Below the pieces are notes generated by a model. It searched no databases. It was not told where the DNA came from and saw only the letters and a program-made list of their open reading frames with translations. A program made the position numbers and the translations under genes. This document shows positions 45,033 through 52,949 of a stretch of DNA of 64,000 nt, piece after piece. The stretch is from Paracholeplasma brassicae (GTDB lineage Bacteria; Bacillota_I; Bacilli_A; Acholeplasmatales; UBA5453), in NCBI RefSeq assembly GCF_000967915.1, contig NC_022549.1, positions 1,290,366-1,354,365 on the forward strand, written 5' to 3'. Each line of letters starts with the position of its first letter. Position 1 is the first letter of the stretch.

Positions 45033-45800
45033 ATGGAAGAACATAAAAAACCAGACAATGAAAATGAGCATAGTTTCCACACAATTGAAGCAAAACCCGT
45101 AGAATTAGAAGATAACTTTGATTATTTTGGTCAAAAATGGTTTATCCGTGTCAGATCATCTATCCTAGTGTTTTTAGTAAAAATCATCATTGTTGGCATT
45201 TATGGTCGTATTTTTTTGGGTTTTCGTGTGATCAATCGAGCCTATTTTAACGAGGTCAAAAAAAAGGGGCACGTAGTCATTTCAAATCACGCACATCAGT
45301 TTGATGCTTTTTTACTTGGTGCAACGTTTTTTCCTAAAAAGTTCCACTACACTATGTTAAAAACAAACATGGGCTTGCCAATTGTCGGTAAACTCTTTTA
45401 CTTGCTTGGTGGTGCTCCGATTCCAGATAAAAAAGACCATTTAAAAACATTTCAACAACAAATGAACGACGTTCTGTCATTAAACCATATGGTAGCCGTT
45501 TTCCCTGAGGCGGCGTTAATGCCTTATCACCCCAAGATTAGGCCATTCAAAAAAGGAGCATTTCGTTTTGCTTTCAACTCGAAAGTTGATATAATACCAA
45601 TGGTATTCATATTTAAGAAACCGACGGGTTTATACAAATACCTGAAGAAAAAACCATGTGTTCACTTACACGTTTTAAAGCCCTATCAAGTAATTGAGCT
45701 AGATACCAAATATGAAACACTTAATTACAATACCGAAAGACTACAAAAAATCGTAAGCGACTATTATGATGAAAATAGTGATTACAAAGGGGGAAACTAA
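45033..45800 (+). CDS. plsC: PlsC-like 1-acyl-glycerol-3-phosphate acyltransferase
   Basis: About 255 residues from ATG 45033, preceded by GGGGGTG; GTG codons at 45015 and 45021 are alternatives. A membrane-associated segment (about 45-70) is followed by the HxxxxD motif VISNHAHQFDAF, GGAPIPDK and the acceptor motif FPEAALMP. It would add the second acyl chain to make phosphatidic acid; acyl transfer to another glycerophosphate lipid is possible. The acidic, hydrophilic N-terminus of about 40 residues is an extension. It is followed after two bases by a Fur-family gene. Confidence 0.88.
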   Translation: MEEHKKPDNENEHSFHTIEAKPVELEDNFDYFGQKWFIRVRSSILVFLVKIIIVGIYGRIFLGFRVINRAYFNEVKKKGHVVISNHAHQFDAFLLGATFFPKKFHYTMLKTNMGLPIVGKLFYLLGGAPIPDKKDHLKTFQQQMNDVLSLNHMVAVFPEAALMPYHPKIRPFKKGAFRFAFNSKVDIIPMVFIFKKPTGLYKYLKKKPCVHLHVLKPYQVIELDTKYETLNYNTERLQKIVSDYYDENSDYKGGN

Positions 45801-45802
45801 AG

Positions 45803-46228
45803 ATGGATTCGAAAGAAGTTTATTTCAATAAATTAAGAAAAAAGAATCTTCGTATCACAGACAGCCGAAAAGCCATGATCGATGTTCTTGAAAATAACCA
45901 TCTAACGTTCAAAGAAATCCAAAATGCATTGGCAAAACGCGGTTTTACTAACGTTTCTACCATTTATAATAACCTTGATTTTTTAATTGAACAAAAGATT
46001 GTTGTCGAATTATACATCAACGATACCAAATACTACGATTTAGCAATTGATAATCCGATGCACAACGCTGATAGTCACATCCACGTCGTATTAAAAGATA
46101 CCAATAAAATTAATGAAATTAATAACACCGATGTCTTTGAATATATTAAGAATACGCCTGAATTAAAAGACTTACACGTTGATTATATTCGTATAACGAT
46201 TGGTGCTAGAAAAAAGAAAACTTACTAA
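45803..46228 (+). CDS. Fur/PerR-family regulator without cysteines
   Basis: 141 residues, the normal Fur size. The winged helix (residues 15-85: LRITDSRKAMIDVLENN, GFTNVSTIYNNLDFLIE) is convincing. The regulatory metal site is partly kept (DSHIHVVLKD, an HxH plus Asp). There is no cysteine in the whole protein, so the structural Zn(Cys4) site of Fur, PerR and Zur is missing. It may sense Fe, Mn or peroxide, or be a divergent member. It is co-transcribed with the PlsC-like gene. With the DtxR-type protein it is a second metal-type regulator in the window. Confidence 0.85.
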   Translation: MDSKEVYFNKLRKKNLRITDSRKAMIDVLENNHLTFKEIQNALAKRGFTNVSTIYNNLDFLIEQKIVVELYINDTKYYDLAIDNPMHNADSHIHVVLKDTNKINEINNTDVFEYIKNTPELKDLHVDYIRITIGARKKKTY

Positions 46229-46235
46229 CTCAACG

Positions 46236-46267
46236 AAAACATTTGACCTTGTCGAATGTTTTTTTTA
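46236..46267 (+). terminator. Terminator of the plsC-fur transcript
   Basis: Stem AAAACATT.GAC / GTC.AATGTTTT with a single mismatch, loop CTT, and a run of eight T. Confidence 0.8.
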
Positions 46268-46282
46268 TTGCTTGATTTAATA

Positions 46283-46306
46283 AAGAAAAAAGAGTGTTTC
46301 CACTCT
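46283..46306 (-). terminator. Terminator of rsmH
   Basis: On the minus strand AGAGTG-GAAA-CACTCT followed by TTTTTTCTTTATT. The first stem arm overlaps the rsmH stop codon. Confidence 0.8.
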
Positions 46307-47201
46307 AATTTTTAATTGCTACTCTCAGCTTTGCTGAACGGCTTCTTGAATTTTCATTTAACTCTTCTTCTGTCGGAAGTATCGGTTTTCGTTGTTCAAT
46401 ACGAAGTGCAGGTTTTACATGACTTTGAATTGGTAGTCCTTTAGGTAGATTTAGTTCACTATGTTTTTTAAAAAAGTGTTTAACGATTCGATCTTCTAAG
46501 GAATGAAAAGTGATGATTGAAAATACCCCGTTTGGATTCATCATCTCTAATAAATCAGGCAAAGCTCTTTCTAATACACCTAACTCATCATTTACAGCAA
46601 TTCGGAGTGCTTGAAAGACTTTCTTAGCCGAATGACCTTTTTGTTTATATTTGTATTGATCGGTAATTTTTACCAAATCAAACGTTGTTTCTAGTGGTCT
46701 ATTTTCCACAATCTTCTTTGCGATTGGTCTGGCAAACTCTTCTTCCCCATAAGTTCTAAGAATGTAGGTCAGGTAGTCAAGGGATTGCTCATTAACAATC
46801 GTTTTTGCGGTAATCTTCGATTCACTATTCATGCGCATGTCAAGCGGTGCATCTTGCATGTAAGAAAAACCTCTAACGTCTTCATCTATTTGAAACGAGG
46901 ACATCCCTAAATCCATTATCACACCATCAATGTGGTAAATACCAAGTGAATTTAGCTCTTTTTTAACAAACTCGAAATTTGATTTAATGATCGTATAGTT
47001 TTGACTACTGCCTAATCGTTCTTTGGCAATTTTAATCGCAACCTCGTCTTGATCAAAACAATATAAATGACCTGTGGTCAACTTCTTCAATAATTCCTTT
47101 GAATGACCGGCACCACCCATCGTACAATCGACATAGATGCCATTTGGTTTAATATTTAAGGCATCGATTGTTTCTTTTAATAAAACAGAGTAGTGTGTCA
47201 T
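46305..47201 (-). CDS. rsmH: 16S rRNA m4C1402 N4-methyltransferase RsmH (MraW)
   Basis: 298 residues, standard length. SAM site YVDCTMGGAGHSKELL (about residue 23), then GVIMDLGMSSFQID, GFSYMQDAPLDMRMN, ALRIAVNDELG, TFHSLEDRIVKHFF and the C-terminal NSRSRSAKLRVA. It methylates N4 of C1402 in the 16S decoding centre. In walled bacteria it sits between mraZ and ftsL; here it follows an LTA-synthase-like gene (ATGA overlap) and ends the transcript. No cell-wall gene is near. Confidence 0.96.
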   Translation of the reverse strand: MTHYSVLLKETIDALNIKPNGIYVDCTMGGAGHSKELLKKLTTGHLYCFDQDEVAIKIAKERLGSSQNYTIIKSNFEFVKKELNSLGIYHIDGVIMDLGMSSFQIDEDVRGFSYMQDAPLDMRMNSESKITAKTIVNEQSLDYLTYILRTYGEEEFARPIAKKIVENRPLETTFDLVKITDQYKYKQKGHSAKKVFQALRIAVNDELGVLERALPDLLEMMNPNGVFSIITFHSLEDRIVKHFFKKHSELNLPKGLPIQSHVKPALRIEQRKPILPTEEELNENSRSRSAKLRVAIKN

Positions 47202-49189
47202 TTATTTGCCTCATTGATTAATTTGAAGTAATGATACCTTAAAATTGAATCATTCATCTCTTTTTGATGATAAAACTTCTGTATATATTCTTCTAAAAGC
47301 GTTGGATCATAGTCATTAATATTAATACTTTCATTAGGCATATTGATGTGAAAATCATCGCTAAATAAATCCATGGTAATTGCGTTATAAGTCCAAGTCT
47401 TAGCCCCACTTAAAATATCCACACCAAAATGATACTTCTCGTCTAGTCCAAATAAATTTGAAATGGTGCGCTTTAAGTCGGTTTGACCACGTGTCATTGT
47501 TCGGTCTACGCCATAATTCGATAAATCCATACCTGGTGCTAAAATCATGAATGGCACGTTATGACTGTATTGTTGATAGCTAAATAGATTAATGTTTGGA
47601 TCTAATTGTCTTAAATCGTCCATCGTTAACCCACCCGTATGATCGCCATACATAACAAAGACAACGTCATCAAGTAACGCTTCTTCCTTTAACCCTTCAT
47701 ACCAATCTTCAAAGACTTGATCGAAGCGATGAGCATAATCTAGGTAATTGCCTAAATCCCCTTTAATCAGGTTTTCCCAAGGATTAATACCAGTCATCCA
47801 TTCCACATCAGCGTAAGGCGTATGAAGAACGGTTGAAAGTGCAAACACAAACTTTTTATGGTCACCATCTTTTAACACATTTGTTACGTATTCAAACGCA
47901 ACCGGGTCATCAACCCAACCATTGACAGTCTCTGTTAACGGATCATATAAGCCAAGCGCTTCTAATGACTCCATGTTCTGGTTATTATCCTTATTAAAAC
48001 CTAACATTGGGTAAACTTCGTTTCTCCGATAAAAATTATAAGTAGAACCAAAAACAGTGTACGTCTCATACCCTTTGTCCGTAAATAATTTTGGTAAGGT
48101 CTCGAAATACTCATTAACGTAATCAAAGTATGTAACGATAAATCCCATTGGACTTAGCCCAGTTAGTGAGGCAAATTCGGCATCAGAGGTTTTACCAACC
48201 CCAATATTTGAATAAAAATTATTGTAATAGACGGTAGACTCTTCTTTTAATAATTGATTAAAATATGGCATCACTTCATGAATTTCGCCATCGACATCAA
48301 AACTCAAGTTTAATAAGTAATTGTTAAATGACTCCATTTGAAGCATCACAATGGTCTTACCTTCGAAAATTGATGAAGTCATTAAGTCGTTACAAGTCGC
48401 TTCTCCTAAGTAATTTTTAGGACAATTTTCTGTTTTTTCGTTGACGTAGATGTCAATGTTCTCATTGAGTTCTTCATCCGCTAATATTGGTTCTGGTTTT
48501 GTAAAGACAAAACTAACCAAGTCATTAATATAATAGTTGTAAACACCCATCGTTTGGACGCCTTTTTGAGCCACACGATTGGATTCATAATAGGTGTTTT
48601 TGATTTCTGTAAAATAACCGATTTGTGACCAAGAGAATAAAATCAATCCCACGACAAAGAAATTTAGAACCCTCATCATTTGTGGTTTTGTCTTATCTAG
48701 ACGTTCTTGATGTAAATAACGATTTTTAAGCTCCATGATGGCTAATACAAACACTATAATTGCCGGAATGACCGCGACATACTGTGCGGTAATAAATAAA
48801 TTCTTCCATAAGTGGAAAGTCAATTGTTGACCTAAGACCGGTGCAGAATTCGAGAAAGTTCTTGCGTTAAAGAAAGAAAATGCCGTACCATAATAGAAAG
48901 CATAGACTTTTAACGAAAATATCATAACCGATAAACCAATGGTTGTTAACGTCACTAAGTAGATAAACGTCCTTTTTTTCTTTGCGATAAAGTAAAATAT
49001 CGTAATCAAGATGACGAGTAGACCAGAATCACCCATAAAAGAGTTCAAAGTTGTTTGTAAGTTTCCTTTAAATAAATTCATACCCGGATTAAAGAGTTCA
49101 GTTGTAATAACCAAACGATTCAATAAATTCAAGACAAAAAACAAAATAATCATCAGTAGAAAATACGTTTTCTGATTTAATTTTTTCAT
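47198..49189 (-). CDS. LTA-synthase-like sulfatase-domain membrane protein
   Basis: 663 residues from ATG 49189, with GGGGTGAG upstream; the GTG at 49198 lies in that site. Five N-terminal helices (about 10-190) are followed by an extracellular sulfatase-fold domain. Probable nucleophile Thr is in GVGKTSDAEFASLTG (about 330), equivalent to LtaS GKTSDSEF. Other metal/active-site pieces are FEGKTIVMLQMESFNN, VMYGDHTGGL and HNVPFMILAPG. Members transfer glycerophosphate from phosphatidylglycerol to build lipoteichoic acid or modify glycans or lipids. If this organism lacks a wall the product may be a lipid-anchored glycerophosphate polymer. Coupled to rsmH. Confidence 0.85.
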   Translation of the reverse strand: MKKLNQKTYFLLMIILFFVLNLLNRLVITTELFNPGMNLFKGNLQTTLNSFMGDSGLLVILITIFYFIAKKKRTFIYLVTLTTIGLSVMIFSLKVYAFYYGTAFSFFNARTFSNSAPVLGQQLTFHLWKNLFITAQYVAVIPAIIVFVLAIMELKNRYLHQERLDKTKPQMMRVLNFFVVGLILFSWSQIGYFTEIKNTYYESNRVAQKGVQTMGVYNYYINDLVSFVFTKPEPILADEELNENIDIYVNEKTENCPKNYLGEATCNDLMTSSIFEGKTIVMLQMESFNNYLLNLSFDVDGEIHEVMPYFNQLLKEESTVYYNNFYSNIGVGKTSDAEFASLTGLSPMGFIVTYFDYVNEYFETLPKLFTDKGYETYTVFGSTYNFYRRNEVYPMLGFNKDNNQNMESLEALGLYDPLTETVNGWVDDPVAFEYVTNVLKDGDHKKFVFALSTVLHTPYADVEWMTGINPWENLIKGDLGNYLDYAHRFDQVFEDWYEGLKEEALLDDVVFVMYGDHTGGLTMDDLRQLDPNINLFSYQQYSHNVPFMILAPGMDLSNYGVDRTMTRGQTDLKRTISNLFGLDEKYHFGVDILSGAKTWTYNAITMDLFSDDFHINMPNESININDYDPTLLEEYIQKFYHQKEMNDSILRYHYFKLINEANK

Positions 49190-49308
49190 TTGTCTCACCC
49201 CTAACCTTTTTTATAATTGAAATACCATATTATTTTATAATAAACCCGTTTTATTGTAAAGACAAACCCCTCTAAGAATCGGTTTATGTGAAAGTATCGT
49301 TGCACTTA

Positions 49309-49336
49309 TAAAAGAAAAAGATGCCATTGGCATCCT
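49309..49336 (-). terminator. Terminator of yceD-rpmF
   Basis: On the minus strand the perfect hairpin GATGCC-AAT-GGCATC is followed by TTTTTCTTTT. Confidence 0.8.
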
Positions 49337-49343
49337 TCTTATC

Positions 49344-49529
49344 CTATTCGGATTCTTTTACACTAACTACTTTAATACCTTTGTATTCACCAGTTTTAGG
49401 TGATACTCTGTGAGGTAATACTAAATCACCAGTTTGTGGGTCAACCACTAAGGTAGGTTTAGATAGTTTATAGTGTGTACGACGTTTTCTTTTTGCTGTC
49501 TTACCAGTACGGCGAAAAGGAACTGCCAT
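49344..49529 (-). CDS. rpmF: Ribosomal protein L32, zinc-ribbon-less form
   Basis: 61 residues from ATG 49529, preceded by AGGAGGTG; the upstream GTG is part of that site. [20 protein letters not shown] is the conserved basic start. Where the usual form has CPxC and CKxCG, this one reads DPQTGD and SPKTGEYKG: all four zinc ligands are gone. It is thus a C-minus L32, independent of zinc. It follows yceD by 12 bases, the standard pairing. Confidence 0.95.
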   Translation of the reverse strand: MAVPFRRTGKTAKRKRRTHYKLSKPTLVVDPQTGDLVLPHRVSPKTGEYKGIKVVSVKESE

Positions 49530-49541
49530 GTCAAACACCTC

Positions 49542-49985
49542 CTATTTTTTTAAAAGATCTTTCAAGCTTGAAAAAGCAGGATTAACCTCTTTTTCTTTAT
49601 CAAACAAACCCTCAGGTGCGTCTTCTGAAACTACAGCAATTGGAACTTCAGGTACTAGTGCACCCCAGACCATTTCTGATAAATCAATTTGATCACCTTG
49701 GATTTGATATTCGGTTTGTTCAGTCTTGCTCACTTCTTCTTCAAAATCAAATGAAACTTGATATTTCACAGGTTTTAACGTAATTGCACAAGAGAGTGTT
49801 AATGTTGTCTCAACATGTAAGTTAAATAACAAATGTTCTGAAGTCAAAAATTGATAAGAACCAGTGACATGTACTTTTTCAATGTCATTGATTAAGTCTG
49901 ACGTTTCTAACATCGACTTAAAATCTAGTTCTAAATCAAGCGTAGATTCGATATTCTTTTTTAATTGGTCAACACTTAAAATCAT
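49542..49985 (-). CDS. yceD: YceD/DUF177 family protein
   Basis: 147 residues from ATG 49985, with GGTGAT upstream; the open frame extends further but lacks a site. DUF177 features are seen: VTGSYQFLTSEHLLFNLHVE, LSCAITLKPVKYQV, then acidic FEEEV, and the tail IDLSEMVWGALVPEVPI. Located directly upstream of rpmF as in most bacteria. The family affects 23S rRNA accumulation or L32 production; its molecular role is unsettled. The usual Cys of the CxRCL segment is a single CAI here. Confidence 0.85.
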   Translation of the reverse strand: MILSVDQLKKNIESTLDLELDFKSMLETSDLINDIEKVHVTGSYQFLTSEHLLFNLHVETTLTLSCAITLKPVKYQVSFDFEEEVSKTEQTEYQIQGDQIDLSEMVWGALVPEVPIAVVSEDAPEGLFDKEKEVNPAFSSLKDLLKK

Positions 49986-50052
49986 ATTATCACCAGCTTG
50001 ATTAATTATACACGTTTTATATATCAATGTCAATTAGAAACATTGATTATTT

Positions 50053-50087
50053 CATAATAAAAGAATACCCAAGTTTCGGGCACTCTT
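50053..50087 (-). terminator. Terminator of the unknown gene at 50102
   Basis: On the minus strand a ten-base stem AAGAGTGCCC / GGGTATTCTT with two G-U pairs, followed by TTATTATG. Confidence 0.55.
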
Positions 50088-50101
50088 CATCACTTTAAAT
50101 G

Positions 50102-50683
50102 TTATTGTTTTCTTCTGATTAATTTGCGAATGTCGTTAATTAAAACAAGGGTTTCATCGTCAATAGCGACGTGATCACTCTTAACTGAATCTTTTGACAA
50201 TACGTCTTTTAAGCGAACACTAATTTCTGCGCCATCAACAAACGCAAGATTAAGTAGTACACGTTGGTGTACGGCATTTTCTTCAATAACTGTGTCGTTT
50301 GAAGTCTCAATGGTCACTACGTGTTTATATGGCACTTCTAAGCCGTAATCATTAGCGATTAACGCATTTTCGTAGTCAACGAGTGCACTGTAGTAAAATA
50401 GGTTGTTCTTTCCAAATAAAAGGACATTGACTCTTGCTTGGTCATATCTCACTTTATCGGCTTGTTTACCATATTTAAACTTAACGGTTCCGCCTTCAAA
50501 GAAAGCCTCAGGATAACTAATCACTAATGGATTTAATTCATTAGCTTCATTCATATCAATTCCAAATAAATTTCTGGCTCTTAAGACAGCTCTATCGTGA
50601 TCTTCTTTTTGATATTGATCGAACTCTTCAGCACCCTTTGTATTCTTCTTAAAATAGTCTTTCATGAATTTCTTACGGTCCAT
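50102..50683 (-). CDS. Uncharacterised soluble protein
   Basis: 193 residues; I do not recognise a family. The ATG has AGGGAGG upstream and the gene has its own terminator, so it is real. The first 35 residues are highly charged (MDRKKFMKDYFKKN, KEDHDRAVLRARN) and helical. The remainder is mainly beta, with patterns such as VNVLLFGKNNLFYYSALVDYEN and VPYKHVVTIETSNDTVI that would suit a PH-like or SRPBCC-like barrel. The tail is helical (LVLINDIRKLIRRKQ). No signal or membrane helix. It stands between secG and yceD without close spacing to either. Confidence 0.75.
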   Translation of the reverse strand: MDRKKFMKDYFKKNTKGAEEFDQYQKEDHDRAVLRARNLFGIDMNEANELNPLVISYPEAFFEGGTVKFKYGKQADKVRYDQARVNVLLFGKNNLFYYSALVDYENALIANDYGLEVPYKHVVTIETSNDTVIEENAVHQRVLLNLAFVDGAEISVRLKDVLSKDSVKSDHVAIDDETLVLINDIRKLIRRKQ

Positions 50684-50812
50684 AGTAAACCTCCCTAGTA
50701 TACTAAAACTTTTGTCTTTATTAAGATTTTATCAATTTTATCGATTTTAGTCAATTAGAATTAAAAAACCACTCAAAATAGCAAAAATAGAACACGAAAA
50801 TGACAAAAACAA

Positions 50813-50838
50813 ATAAAAAAATGAGCAAATGCTCATTT
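50813..50838 (-). terminator. Terminator of secG
   Basis: On the minus strand the perfect hairpin AAATGAGC-ATTT-GCTCATTT is followed by TTTTATTTG. Confidence 0.85.
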
Positions 50839-50853
50839 TCTACTTTTTAATGA

Positions 50854-51087
50854 TTAAGCGTTTTTGTGTAATAATAGTGAAACAAAAACCATACCAACAA
50901 AAAGTAAAGACGTTGCCATAGTTACTCTCATAAGAAGTAAGTCAAGCCCTCTTGCTTTTTGATTTTTAAATAATTCTGATTTTTCTCCACTAAAGGCATC
51001 TTGTACACTATCTTGAGATTGTTGCACAGCAACCGATAGAATTAAAATAACCGCAAGCACTAAAACAATAATATCTGCCCAGTTCAT
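50854..51087 (-). CDS. secG: Preprotein translocase subunit SecG
   Basis: 77 residues from ATG 51087, with AGGAGGGTG upstream; the open frame extends 18 codons further without support. Two helices (about 3-22 and 52-72) flank a polar loop with QQSQDSVQDAFSGEKSELF and ARGLDLLLMRVT, the SecG pattern. It assists SecYEA-driven export. Monocistronic. In Firmicutes secG often precedes rnr and smpB; not here. Confidence 0.9.
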   Translation of the reverse strand: MNWADIIVLVLAVILILSVAVQQSQDSVQDAFSGEKSELFKNQKARGLDLLLMRVTMATSLLFVGMVFVSLLLHKNA

Positions 51088-51159
51088 AAAACACCCTCCT
51101 AAAATACACCCTATTGTAACAATAAAATGTTTTTTTGTCAATCATTAGAAATCTTTATC

Positions 51160-52170
51160 TTATCGATTAAATACCTTTTGTGCATCAGCAATCATCACAA
51201 GTGTTGAATTATAACCACCTGAAACCAAATACCAAGCCGTTGAATCGAGTAAAATAACACGATTATTTTTACCTGCATTCGTTTCGTTGACAAGCGTCAC
51301 ATCAAGAATTTGTGAAGAGGTATCATCTGAGGTTGCTGCGGTACGGTCAACAACAAAAATAACGTCTGGGTTCAACTCTGAAATGTATTCAAAGCTTATG
51401 TTGTCGCCGTGTGCATTAGTATCGCCATTCCCGAACTTATCATCCGCAGCAACAAACCCTAGTTCGTTATGAACAAAGCCAAATCGAGAACCAATGCCAT
51501 AACCGGATATCGCACTACCGTTTGTCATGACAATTAACGCTTTTAAACCACTTTGTGAGACCATTTCTTTTAGTTCACTTGTCTTTGTACTTAGCGTCGT
51601 TTTTAACGCATCAAACGCAGTATTGCCATCGAAAATTTGTTTTAAAATGTCTAAGTTGTCTAAGACGCTATTTAAATAGTCTGTGTTATCGACTGCAAGC
51701 GATAATACCGCAACGTTATTTAATTCCTTTTTCAATGAGTTATATGCCCACGCGGAACGGCCACTAATGATGACTAAATCCGCATCAAATAGATCAAGCT
51801 CATCGAAACTAGGTTCGAATAACGAGGCCCCAGCGATGCCGTAAGTTTGACCGCTGTATTTTGATAAGTACGTTGGAAGATTGGATTTGACAACCGCTAG
51901 TTTTTCGATCCCTAAAGTTTCTAAGCCGACTTCGTCTAAAATATCTAGAATGCCATAATCAAAGACGGCCACGTTTTTTGGATTAACCGGAACCACCTCA
52001 CTGATGGTTTCTTTTGTTGCGTTCTCATCGGTTCTTGAATCCGCTTTGGTTACTTCTTGAGTAATTGTGATTGTTTCAAAATCATCGTCTTTATCATCAA
52101 CAATGTTGACACATCCCGTTAAAACAACAATACTAAGTATTAAAATCAAACTGCTAACTATTTTTTTCAT
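51160..52170 (-). CDS. yclQ: Siderophore-binding lipoprotein (YclQ/FatB-like)
   Basis: 336 residues from ATG 52170 (AAGGAAGG upstream, ATGA overlap with the ATPase). Lipobox LTGC near residue 20, then an acidic linker. The class III binding-protein fold follows: NPKNVAVFDYGILDILDEVG, SKYSGQTYGIAG, EPSFDELDLFDADLVIISGR and AWYLVSGGYNST. It captures ferric siderophore and feeds the permeases. The order permease-permease-ATPase-binding protein is that of B. subtilis yclNOPQ (petrobactin) and Campylobacter ceuBCDE, so a catecholate is plausible. No siderophore biosynthesis genes are near, so it may scavenge foreign siderophores. Confidence 0.9.
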   Translation of the reverse strand: MKKIVSSLILILSIVVLTGCVNIVDDKDDDFETITITQEVTKADSRTDENATKETISEVVPVNPKNVAVFDYGILDILDEVGLETLGIEKLAVVKSNLPTYLSKYSGQTYGIAGASLFEPSFDELDLFDADLVIISGRSAWAYNSLKKELNNVAVLSLAVDNTDYLNSVLDNLDILKQIFDGNTAFDALKTTLSTKTSELKEMVSQSGLKALIVMTNGSAISGYGIGSRFGFVHNELGFVAADDKFGNGDTNAHGDNISFEYISELNPDVIFVVDRTAATSDDTSSQILDVTLVNETNAGKNNRVILLDSTAWYLVSGGYNSTLVMIADAQKVFNR

Positions 52171-52949
52171 ATAAGAACCTTCTTTTCCTCTTCTTGATAA
52201 TAGATACAATATTTTTTTCCATTCACACCAGCAATGCAAAATTCATGATCATACACATAATCGAGTGTCTTTTTATCCATGATTTCATCTGGGCTACCTT
52301 CTTTGATGATTTTTCCATCTTTCATTGCCACAATGTGATCTGCAAAAGTCGCTGCTATATTGATGTCATGTAGCACAATAATGACGGTCTTCCCTAGTTT
52401 TTTAACCAAGTTTTGCAAAATCAACATCATATCAACCGCATACTTCATGTCTAAGTTGTTTAAGGGTTCATCTAATAACACGTATTTGGTGTCTTGAGCC
52501 ACAATCATCGCAATATAAGCCCTTTGTTTTTGTCCACCTGATAAGTGATTAATCGATTTGTTTTCGATTTCTTTAAGGCGCATAAACTTAATTGCCTCAT
52601 CGATTTTTTCCTCATCAATCTTGGATAAATTCCCCTTAGAGTGTGGCCATCTTCCAAACGTCACGAGTTCCCGTACCGTCAAATTCACATTGATTTGATT
52701 GGTTTGTTTTAGAATTGCGATCATTTTTGCGTAGTCAACGGGTTTGATTTTCTTTTGTTCTATTCCGTTAATAAAAACCTCACCAGAATCTTGTGATAAC
52801 AGCCTTGAAACGACACCAAGTAATGTTGATTTACCAGCACCATTTGGACCAATTAGTGCCGTTACCGCACCATCTTTTATCGTTAAATTCACGTCATCTA
52901 AAACCACAAGTTGATCGTATTTTTTATTTAAATTCTTAATTTCAATCAT
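52167..52949 (-). CDS. yclP: Ferric siderophore ABC transporter ATPase (YclP-like)
   Basis: 260 residues. Walker A GPNGAGKST (about residue 35), Q-loop ILKQTNQINVNLTVRELV, signature LSGGQKQRAYIA, Walker B YVLLDEP, and H-loop VLHDIN. The FGRWPHSKG segment after the Q-loop and the C-terminal KTLDYVYDHEFCIAGVNGK tail are typical of the FecE/YclP group. Overlaps both neighbours by four bases. Confidence 0.92.
   Translation of the reverse strand: MIEIKNLNKKYDQLVVLDDVNLTIKDGAVTALIGPNGAGKSTLLGVVSRLLSQDSGEVFINGIEQKKIKPVDYAKMIAILKQTNQINVNLTVRELVTFGRWPHSKGNLSKIDEEKIDEAIKFMRLKEIENKSINHLSGGQKQRAYIAMIVAQDTKYVLLDEPLNNLDMKYAVDMMLILQNLVKKLGKTVIIVLHDINIAATFADHIVAMKDGKIIKEGSPDEIMDKKTLDYVYDHEFCIAGVNGKKYCIYYQEEEKKVLI

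Noticed and set aside
45015-45040. GGGGGTGATTTCGAC resembles the 5' end of tmRNA
   Set aside because: No tag-peptide frame, no matching acceptor stem or T-loop downstream; the stretch is the ribosome-binding site of the PlsC-like gene.
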